Assembly (NCBI GenBank): GCA_964387965.1 | Contig: CAYLXO010000001.1 | Coordinates: 1-64,000 of the forward strand | Direction: 5' to 3' | From: CAITQP01 sp964387965 | GTDB taxonomy: Bacteria > Patescibacteriota > Minisyncoccia > Phycocordibacterales > UBA9973 | DNA length: 64,000 nucleotides | Shown: in pieces, positions 1 to 12,000 of the stretch | How positions within the stretch are numbered: position 1 is the first letter of the stretch | How the letters are laid out: each line of letters begins with the position of its first letter | Program-made: the position numbers and the translations under genes | Notes under the pieces: model-generated | Seen by the model: only the letters and a program-made list of their open reading frames with translations | Database searches by the model: none | Told to the model about the DNA's origin: nothing

Positions 1-8
1 GACATCAA

Positions 9-3000
9 ATGAAGGAACGAGTTCCTATCATTGAAATACATATCGAAGAACTTCTTCCGTTTTTTCGCGAATACAGAAAACAACTTTCTATAATTGGAGT
101 TGCGCTTCTTGTATTTTCATCATTTGGATTTATTTTTCGAAGCAAGGCATCTGTTGTTGATTTTTACCCATCAGCTTGTTTGGGCGGTTGGCAGTATCCA
201 AAAAATGCCGAAGGGGCTCCATCACTTTCGAGTGAAGACTCTCTTGAAAAATATTCTGTCGAAAATTCTGCGTTTCTTGGAAACTCAGCAGCACAAATTT
301 ATTGTGGTTCATTTGCTGGCGAAATTCCTAAAGATGTTCTTGCGAAACAATTTACACTCTCATTCCGATGGTCAGTAGACAATGGAAGTATTGTTCATGA
401 TGTTCCCGAAAGTGTAACTGGAGTAAATAATTCTGCGCTTGAAAATACTACAACAAATTCAATCGATTCTATCCCGGCTGTCGAAGTGGTGCCTGCACCT
501 GCAACTGAAAATGAGCCAGTTAAAGAACAAGAAACACCGACAGGTGAACAATCATTGCTTAATATTTTTTCTCCTGAAAAAGCACACGCAGATGAAGGGG
601 ATACTTCTGCCGTTACACCAGTAGAAAACAATACTGAAGTTGTACCTGCCGAAATTCAATCAGCAGTATCAGAACCCGATGCTGCGATACAAACCGAGAA
701 TACTGGTGATTCTCAAGCTCCAAGCGAGGGAGTTGTAACTATTCCAGAAAACAACGAAACAGAAGAAAATGAAAATTCTCAAAATACACAAGCAGTTGAG
801 CAAAACGAGACACCGCTTGATGCGTTTGCAACGATTTCCTACACTTTAAACGGGGATACTTGGCGTACGCTTGGGTACGTAACACAAAGTAATTGGCGTA
901 ATACACAATTTGATCTTCCACTTGGAAAGTGGGACGACCTCTCGCATGTGCAAGTTTCTATTACTCCGCTTCAGACACTCGATAGACAGCCGGTTGTATA
1001 TCTTGATGCAATGCAAATCAGTGTTTCCTATGAAGATGGTATCGCAGTAGAGAAGCCAACAGTAAAAGTTAAGAATGAAACATCGCAAGTAATTGAAGGT
1101 GATGTTGATTTTGCTTCTGATGAGGCACCAGTTTTTGCTATTGTAACTCCTACACTAACAACAGATGAACTTTCAGATTTGGTGTTAGATAAAAAGGCTG
1201 AAGTAGTGCTTGATAAAGATAATGTGCTTGAAATTGAAAAGAAAGACGAAATTCAAGAAGACGTTCCTGTACATACAGAGGATACACCTGCAGTTATTGA
1301 TACGATAAATACTGCTATTCAGTCAACGCTTCCTGAAACTTCAAATGGAGCTAATGAACCAGCTACTACTTTAAGTACTCAACCTGAATCAGGAACAGAT
1401 GTTCAAGTTATTGAAGGAGCTCCAACTGAAGAAGTTCAACATAGTGATATAAAAGAAAAAAAAGTAGATGAAAATGTAGGCATTATTTCTGCACTTTTTT
1501 CTCCACTTGTTGCTCATGCAGATAATGGATTGTTTGGTGGTCCCAATGTTACTGATGCAAAAATTTACGATTATAACGGAGAGCTTACAAATATAAAGGC
1601 AAACGTTGAAACTGTTACCGTAAACGGACAGTCTCGACTTGGTGTACGAGTTGATAAGCCAAAAGTTTCGTTCCGTCCTGGGCGATATACACTTGAAGTT
1701 ACTGTCGAGACGTATGATGCGATTATTATCTCGCAACAAGATTTTACATGGGGGGTACTCGCAGTAAACACTGATAAGTCAATCTATACAGAAGGCGACG
1801 ATGCATATATACAGTTTGGAGTCCTTAATGATAAAGGAAGTACTGTGTGTGGAGCAGATCTTGATTTGCTCATTAAGATTCCAGATGGAACAACAGCACA
1901 TTTTTCAACAAAAGACGAAACAATCATTCGTGAAGAACAATGTGGACCAAACAATGTAATAAGTGTTCCAGACTATTACGTGCATTACACGCTCCCGACT
2001 ATTTCTGGAACATACAAAATGGTACTTACTGCTGTTACGGCAAACGGAACAAAAAAAATCACTGATACGTTTGATGTTGATCATCCTCATTTTGATGTAT
2101 CTCGAACAGGACCGACACGTATATATCCACTTTCAACATACCCAATGACTATCCGGATCATTTCTGATTCAGATTGGAGTGGGCAGGTTGTAGAAAAAGT
2201 TCCTGCAGATTTTGGAGTACTTCCGCCAAAACGAAGTCTTCCATACGAATCAGTAAGTACTGTCGGTGGTATCACTTACGTGACATGGAATGTTGATTTG
2301 AAAAAAGGCGAAGAAGCAACACTTGGGTATATTTTTAAGGCACCTGAAGTAAGTCCAGAATTTTATTTACTTGGACCACTTTCGTTCTATACACTCGGTG
2401 ATACGGTTGGCGTGAATCCACCTATTTTTAGCGAAACACGACAATGGCAAGTAGCAAATGACGCTGTTTGCGGTACTACAACAGGACTCACATCAGGAAA
2501 CTGGGATGGAACAAGTCCTGTTGGTGCAGGATCAGTGTGGACAGGATGTACGGGCGCCGGAGGAATCCCTGGAAATGGTGATGTCATCACAATTAATGCC
2601 GGTGCGACTATCACACTTAATGTAAATGCTCCTGCGTCAGGTACGCTTGGTGGTCTTACAATAGATGGAACGCTCACGAATGGAGGTAGTTTTAGTCTTA
2701 CTACAGGAACAACATCATTTACTGTTTCTTCAACTGGAACATTTAGTGCAGGTGGAGGAACTATTACATCAGGACTTCTATCCGTTTCTGGAACATACAA
2801 TGCAAACAGCGCAACAGTTTCGGCAAGTACAGGATCAGCTGGTGTCACGATGCTTACAATTGCTTCAACGGGAGTATTTGATGCGGGTTCGTCAACCATC
2901 ACACTCGCTCCTGCGGTTTCTGGTAGTACAATGATTTCTCTTGCTTCCGGAGGTACATTTACTGGCGGAACATCAACCATGACCCTTGCTCCAACTGGTT

Positions 3001-6000
3001 CAGGTTCTTCCACCTTGGCGGGAGTATTTACTGGATCAAATAAATTTTACATCTTAAACTATAGTCCAAACTCTGCAAACGGAGTTATGAAACTCGGAGG
3101 AAATATCGAAGTAGAAAGTACATTTTCTATAACTAACGGACAGTTTGGTACGGATCCTGTGGTTGCTGTTGCAAACTGTACGTCACCTGCGAATAATTAT
3201 TCAGTTACAGCTGCCAATATTAGTATAACTGCAGGTAATGCTTCTGCGCCGCATAACTTTTGTCAGTCGACAGTAACACTCACGGGAAGTTCTGGAACCC
3301 TTTTTGCTCGTGGGACAGTTTCTGTTACAACAACAAGCGCAAGTTTTGATATAAAGTCAGACGGTGCCGTGACACTTTTTTCAGGAAACGCACTTACGTT
3401 TACCAACATAACATTCTCACCCGTTCTTACCGCAAGCAGAACATACACAATGGGAACCGCACCGACAATAAACGGTAACGTAACAAGCAACCCTACATCT
3501 TCAAGTGCAACAGCACGCACTCTAACGCTCCCGACTACTCCTACATTTCTTGCGAGTAAAACATTTACGGTGACAGGAGATACATATGCTACTACTGAAC
3601 TTTCTGCCAATATGTCGATCGGATTTCTTTCGATTGGAACTAATGGAATTCTATCTCCACTTTCCAATACACTTACACTCACAGGAACGTCCGGCCCAGT
3701 ACTTACATTGAGTGGAGGTGCATTTACAAGAGGAACATCTACTATTTCTATTACGGGTGGAAATAGTTTTGTGCTTAATGGTTCAGGTTTTACTGGCAAT
3801 AACAAATTGTATAACCTCACCATGAATACTGTCGGTACGACAAAGACGCTTGGAGCAGATCTAGAATTAGAGAATTTACTTACAATTACAAGTGGAACGT
3901 TTAACACAGATGGGACAAACAATTATGCATTAACGGCTGGTTCGATAAGTGTTGCGAGTAGCTTGAACGCTATCCTCACACTGAATTCATCCGTTGTTAC
4001 ATTGAATGGAACAAGCGGAACACTTCTTACAAAAGGTGCAAACGGTGTATATAATGGAACGACTGCGACAATAAATGTCACATCTGATGCAAGCATTACA
4101 TTTTTAAGTTCTTCAGGAAGTACTGTTACTTTTGGAAATATAAATTTTACACCAGTACTAACAGGTAATAAAACATACACGATAGGTAGTGTGCCCACTG
4201 TTTCATCTGCAACACTTACAATTAATCCGACTGGATCCGGTAACACACTTACTGTTTCTCCAAGCGCAACAACCTCAATTGGATCTACTGGTACATTGCT
4301 TGTGAAGGGTACAGGTGGAGCTACTGGTAAATTTGATACGACGGTATCAAATTATGCTTTTACTTCAGGATTTTTGACTGTAGATTCTGGGGGCTATATT
4401 CAAGCAAACGCTTCAACCATTACGGTTTCTGGTACATCAGGCCCTGTTCTTTCATATCTTGGTGGAACATTTGATGCTGATACTTCAACAGTAACTATCA
4501 CCGGTCCAGGGAATTTTGTCCCGACCACTTCTGGATTTACTGGAACAAATAGATTTTACAATCTTACACTCAATGTTTCAGGTACAACAAAGACACTTGG
4601 ATCTGCTATTGAGGTAGAAGGCACGCTCAATGTAACTTTGGGCACGCTTGATACCGACAATTCAAACAATTACGCGATCACTGCTGGAGCTATAAATATA
4701 GCAAGTAGCGTGAATGCAATTTTTACTGCGCGAGCATCTGTTGTTACGCTTACTGGAACAAGCGGTACACTTTTTACAAAAGGAGCTAACGGTGTATTTA
4801 CTGTAGGTACATCTCAGTTTGTCATAACAAGTGCGAGTGGTACACCAAGCTTTTTAAACACTGCACTTACATTCCACAAAGTTAAAATTGATTCTACTGC
4901 AACAGTAATAAACGAAGGTGCTGCTCTTACCATAAACAACGTTTCTGGAGCGGAGCTGTATATAAAAAATGGAGTATTCAATACGAACTTAGCGCTGACT
5001 GGTCCCGGGTCTGGTAATGGAACATTGCAGATTGATTCTGGAGGAACACTGTGTCTTGGAGGGGCTGCGTCTGCGACAAATACAAGTGCATCGTGTGATA
5101 CGACTGCGACAAGTACAACAGCTCGTTCGATGCCGACATTTCAAACATATACGTTTGCTTCTGGTTCTACTGTGAACTATTTGTCAGATGCAGCAACAAC
5201 TGTTTCAAGTACGCCAACATATGGAAATCTAAAAGTTCAGCCAGTTTTGACTGCAGCTCGCGTGTATACACTTGGCGGAGCGATGACAATTAATGGAGAC
5301 TTTACCATTAACCCAAATTCAGCAGGAGCTAATGCACTTACAGTAAACGCAGCAAGTGCGGGAGGAGCTATCACAGTAGATGCTACAAAAACAACTACAA
5401 TTTCTAGGCAAGGAAGTACCGCAACCTCAATTCTTGATTTGCGCCCGAGTGCGACTGATTCAGCGCTCAGTACAGGTACGATAAATATTGCCACAGGAGG
5501 CACACTCGATCTTACGAGCTTTACTTCAACTGTTACTATAACTGGAACTTCAGGTACGCTCTTTACGCGTGCGGGTACATTTACAATTACATCAGGTACA
5601 CCAACAGTTACATTTTCAGGAAATGGAACAGCCACTCTTAATTCTGGCACAATTACGTTTTATAACTTAACTTCAAGTGGCACTGGTACAAAAACTCTTG
5701 GGGCTGCAATTACTATAAACAATAACTTGGCAATTACAGCTGGAACAATAGATGATGCGGGGAATCAAATAACAGGAAACGGGACCGGAACATTTCAAAT
5801 GTCGAGTGGCACAACACTGAAACTTGGTACGACAGGTACTGCTACAACATTTCCAACAAGTTTTACAAACGGAAATACAACACTGAACGCTGCCTCAACA
5901 GTTATATATAACGCTACAGTTGCGCAAACAATTTCAGGTACGCCTGCCTATGGTAATTTGCAACTTTCTACAGCTTCAGGTACACCAACAAAAACTCTTG

Positions 6001-9000
6001 GAGCTGCAACTACTATCAATGGATCACTTACAGTAGATAGTTCAAATACACTTGATGTAGGTAGTGGTCTAAACTATGCGATTGCACTTGGTGGAAATTT
6101 TACCAACAATGGAACATTTACAGCTCGCGCTGGGACTGTAACGCTTTCAGGAACAGTGACACAAACACTAACAGGTAATTTTACTTCCGCTTCTAGTTCT
6201 TCGTTTTACAACCTAACGATTACAAATACATCTGGAGCAGATCCTTCAGGAGCTGAAGTGACAGGAATGACAGCATCTGTGTCGTACGCAAGCGCAATCA
6301 CATCAACAAACAATTATACGATTGCTCCAACTTGTACAAGCGCTTGTTCGCGTGTTCAGTATAATTCTGGCTCTACATATACTTTTACAAACATTACATG
6401 GACTGGTGCATCTGGACATAAAATTTATTTCCGTAATTCAGCTACAAGTGGTACGTGGCTACTTAAAGTTACAGGTACTCAATCTGTAACATATGTTGAC
6501 GTGTCACGATCGGATGCTTCTGTTTCTGGTGGAAGTTCAATCACAGCAACAGGAGGAACAAATACGGATAGCGGAAACAATACGAATTGGATTTTCTACT
6601 CAATAAACATTTCTGGAAATGCATATAACGATGGTGCTACAACAACATGGACAAAGTGTAACGGTTCGACATCAAATGTCTCACTCGTTGTAAATAATGG
6701 TACGGCTTCGACGACAACATGTAACGCAAGTACGGGTGCGTATTCATTTTCAAGTATTGGTGTTGGAAGCAGTGCAACAATTTTTGTATTTTTTAATACG
6801 AATGGCGCAAACACTGATCAAGGAATTGCTGTAACTAAACTCACGACCGGCACTCCGACAGATGTTACTGGACTTAACCCACATAAAGGATATGTGTGGA
6901 TAAAAAATGAGTCAGGATCAAGCGGCGTTACAAATACAAATCTTGATCAATGTGACTCAGGAGTATCAGGTTGTACTAATGTTCCATACACGGTAACAGC
7001 CGGCGCTAACACTCTTACGAGTGGATTCGAGCTACGTATTGATACTACTGGAACCTATGCTCCAGGAGGTGACGTAACTGCATATAATATTAATATTGCA
7101 GGTAGCGGTACATATACTGGAAACACAGAGACAATTACATTAAATGGAACGACAGGAACACTTTTAACTCGAGCTGGAACATTTACACAAGGTACGACTG
7201 AGGTTGTCGTGACTAGTTCTTCAGGTACGCCGACATTACTCAGTGCTGCAACGACATTCCATAAACTAAAAATAAATAGTACAGCAACTGTAATTAACGA
7301 TGGTGCAGCAATTACTATAAATAATGTATCTGGTGCTCGCTTGTATATTGCAGCTGGAGTTTTGAATATGGCAAATCAAGCAACTGGTCCAGGTTCCGGA
7401 AATGGAACGCTTCAAATAGATTCAGGCTCGACGCTTTGTTTGGGAGGAACAACAAGCGCGACGAACGCAACGTGTGATTCAGGTGCTACGCAGACAAGCG
7501 CAATTACTATGCCAACATTTCAAACGTATACATTTGCTGCTGGATCCACAACAGCTGGTTGGTATAACGCTTCATGGGGATATCGCACAAAAATCACAAT
7601 CGATCACACCAAAGTACCAAGTACTCAAACAGATTTTCCTGTATTAATTTCAAAAACAGATACTCGTTTTAAAACAGTTGCCAATGGCGGGCATATGGGT
7701 AACGCTGGAGCAACGGATCTTGTTATTACATCAAGCGATGGAACAACAAAGCTCAATCACCAAATTGAATATTACGTTGCAACAACTGGAGAAATTGTTG
7801 CGTGGGTGAAGGTACCGTCACTTTCAAGTTCTACTGATACAGATTTGTATTTGTACTACGGAAACGCAGGAGTAGCTGATCAGCAAAATGTTACAGGTAC
7901 TTGGAATTCTAACTTTAAGCAAGTGTTGCATGTATCTGATGGAACAACGCTTTCTGTAACTGATTCAACTGGAAACTATAACGGAACAAACTCATCTTCA
8001 ACTGCAACAGCAGGACAAATTGATGGTGCTGCTGCACAAACAGGTGGCGCATATATTTCAAATGGTGCAACACTCTACACAATGATCGGCGGTTCGACAT
8101 CACACACGATTAGTTTTTGGTTCAATATGACCTCTTACTCTGGTGGAGATCAATACGTCTGGGATTTTGATACAGCCCTTGGCCTTGGTGCATTTATGAA
8201 CATTGCGCTAGACAACCAAATTCAGTGGGGTTACAACGGAGCTGGAAGTTACCGTACATATTCTGCTATTAGTCCAACAATGACAGCAGGTACATGGCAT
8301 TATGTCGTAGCACAAAAAACTGCATCAGGAAGTAACGCGAAGTTGTATGTTGACGGAACGCTTCAAACGGGAACTGGATCTGGTGGAACAATTGGTGATC
8401 CACAAAACACTGGTTCGTCCGGCGGACAATGGGGACGCTATCATACATCAACATCACTTGCGAACGATGGAAAAATTGACGAAATGCGCATAATGAATAT
8501 TGCTACGAGTGCAGATTGGATTACAACTGAGTACAACAACCAAAGTGCACCATCAACATTTATTCCAACATGGGCAACGGAAGAGACTGGAAGTGTCGCA
8601 GCAGCAACTGTTGTGTATCTTTCAAATGCAGATACGACAATTGATAGTACACCAACATACCGTAATTTGTATTTAAAACCAGTACTCACTGGAGCACACA
8701 TTTACACACTTGGAGGCGCAATGACTATAAATGATTCATTTACGATTAGTCCAAATTCAGCAGGAGCTAATGCGCTTACCGTAAATGCCGGAGGAACAAT
8801 CACGCTTACGAGTACGAATACTCTTACGATTGGCAGACAAGGAAGTACCGCAACAAGCTCACTAGTACTCAAACCTGTTTCTACAAGCTACAATCTATCG
8901 ACCGGTTTTTTGAACATTGCTACTGGTGGAACACTTGATGGAACAAGTGCGACTTCAACTATTACACTAACTGGAATTTCGGGAACACTTATTACTAAGG

Positions 9001-12000
9001 TGGGAACCTTCACACAAGGAAGCACCAATGTAACAGTAACGAGCGCATCTGGTACACCGACACTTCTCTCCGCTTCGCAAACATTCCACATTCTTACACT
9101 CAATACGAGTGCGACAGTTGTTAACGCAGGAGCTGCAATCACTATCGCTGATGCGAGTGGTTCAGCGCTTACTATTACATCCGGAGTACTTAATGATTCA
9201 GGTCTCGGTATTGCAACATCTGGTTCATCACTTAACACACTCACACTTGGATCAAGTGGAACGCTCTGTCTTGGTGGAGCAAGTGGAGCAAATACAAGCG
9301 CTACCTGTGATACGAGTGCAACATCAACGACAGCACGGACATTACCTAGTTTCTCTTCATATTCACTAAATGCAAGCTCAACTATTATTTATCTTTCAGA
9401 TGCCGCAACAACAATTTCAAACACACCAACATATGGAAATCTCAAATTCTTGCCAGTAATTACAACAGCGAGAACATACACAATGGGTGGTGCCACAACG
9501 GTAAATGGAAGCTTCACGATCACTCCAAATTCAAGTGGCGCAAATGCGCTTACTGTAAATGCAGGCGGAGATATTACTGTTGCTTCAACTGGAACAACAA
9601 CAATCGGTAGACAAGGAAGCACAGCAACGTCATCACTTTCACTTCGTCCATCTTCAACAAACTACAATCTCTCATCAGGATTTATATCGATTGGTACAGG
9701 AGGTACACTCACGTGTGTTAGTACTTCATATACTGGTACGATTACACTTACAGGAACAAGTGGAACGCTCTTTACAAAGACAGGCACATTTACTGAAGGA
9801 AATTCTACGGTTGCTGTAACAAGCGCATCTGGTACACCAACATTGCTTTCAGCAAGTACAACATTTTACATTCTTAAAATTGCAACAACCGGCGCAACAG
9901 TTGTAAATGCAGGTGGGGCAATCACGACTGATAACACATCAGGAAATAAATTGTGGGTAAATGCTGGAGTTTTAAATACTGAAGGAAATACTATTACAGC
10001 TGGAACAGCAGGAACTCTTCAAGTTGATTCCGGAGCAACATTCTGTTTAGGGGGTACAACGAGTGCAACAAATGCAACGTGTGATTCAGGTGCAACACAA
10101 ACAAGTGCGATAGCAATGCCATCGTTTACAACATATACATTTGATGCTGCTTCAACTATTTCTTACCTTTCAAATGCAGATACAACAATAAGTAGCACTC
10201 CTACATACGGTAATTTGAAGTTTATGCCAGTCCTCACAAGTGCAGGAAAAACATACACGCTTGGTGGAGCAATGACGATAAATGGAGATTTTACGCTCTA
10301 TCCAAATGATGGTGGAGGATCTCGACTTCTTACTGTGAATGCTGGAGGAACAATTACAGTTGCATCAGGAAAGACGACTACGATTTCTCGACAAGGAAGT
10401 ACAGCTACGAGTTCACTCGATGTGCGGCCATCTTCTACTGATTACAATCTTTCTACAGGATATTTGAATGTTGCAAGCGGAGGAACACTTGATGGAACGA
10501 GTGCTTCTTCAACCATCTCTCTTACCGCAACAAGTGGGACATTGTTCACACGCGTTGGTACATTTAACGCAGGAACGACAACCGTTCAAGCAACCGGTAA
10601 TGGATCGTCAACTCTTAATTCGGGGACGATAACATTTTATGCGTTGACACTTAATGCAACAGGAACAAAAACGTTGGGAGCAAATATTGTCGTTGATCCG
10701 GCCTCTACACTTACAATCACGCTTGGCACGCTTGATACAGCAAGTGGTTCAAACTACCAGATATCTGCTGGTAAAATTGATATTGCAAACTCAGCATCTG
10801 CAATACTTACACTTAATGCATCGGCAGTAACTATTACCGGTACAAGTGGAACACTTTTGACTCGTGGTTCAAGCGGTGTATTTAATGGTGGAACTTCACT
10901 CGTTACAATTTCTGGCAACGGAACAGCAACGCTTAATTCTGGAGCATTCACGGGCTCGAATAAGTTCTATGATTTTACGAATAGCGGAACAGGTACAAAA
11001 ACTCTCGGTGGAGCGATTGAAGTAAACGACATTATGAGCGTTACAGGGGGAACACTTGCAGCAAGTAGTAATAATATAACGACAGCATCACTTACAATCG
11101 GGGCTTCAGGTACTCTTGATGGAGGAAGTGCGACAATCACTGACACAGGCAATTGGACAAATAGTGGAACATTTACCTGCGGTACTTCGACGGCTATCTT
11201 TTCTGGAGCAAGCCAACAGACGCTTTCAGGTACGATGACTGGTTCTACGGGACAGTTTTATAATCTTACGCTTACAAATAATTCTGGAGCTGATGCAAGT
11301 GACGGTGAGCGTACAAGCTTTGTTCCAAGTATTGTTTTTGCAGCAGCCGCAACATCGACAAATAATTACACAATCACAACTGGATCAGTTCGTGTTGAAT
11401 ACAAGTCAGCAGCAACATACACATTCAACAATATCAACTGGAATGGTGGAGCATCGGGTACTCGTATCTTCTTCCGAAACTCTATTGTCGGAACACCAGA
11501 TTGGAAGTTGAAAGTTACCGGAACACAAACAGGAGTAGGAACAGGTGTGTCCTATGTGAATGTATCTCATTCCGATGCATCAGTTTCAGGAGGAAGCACA
11601 ATTATTGCATACGATGGAACAAACGTTGATTCAGGAAGTAACACAAATTGGCAGTTTGTTCCTGCGAGTCTTACATTTGATATAAGTTCAGCATCAATTT
11701 CATTTGGAACTCTTACAACAGGAGCAGTTGCTTCAGGTAGTCATACAATTTCTGCTTCCACACTTGGTACTGGAGGATTCCTCATTACATACAAAGGTGC
11801 GGAACCAACACTTTCTGGAGGAAGTGCAACAATCGCAGGATATGCAACACCAACAATTCCGAGCGCAGGTACTGAAGGATTTGGTATTAATCTTGGTGAT
11901 GGTCCAACAACAACTAATTCTGGAACATGTACAATAGCATCAAATTATTCGACGTCTGGAAGCTATATGTTTGTACCGAACACAACTACTGCGCTTACAA

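Noticed and set aside
2387..4246. Long open frames on the minus strand inside the giant gene (for example 2387-3013 and 3263-3922)
   Set aside because: They follow from the Thr/Ser/Gly-rich codons (ACA, TCA, GGA) of the plus-strand gene. The translations are Val/Pro-rich without starts, promoters or recognisable domains.
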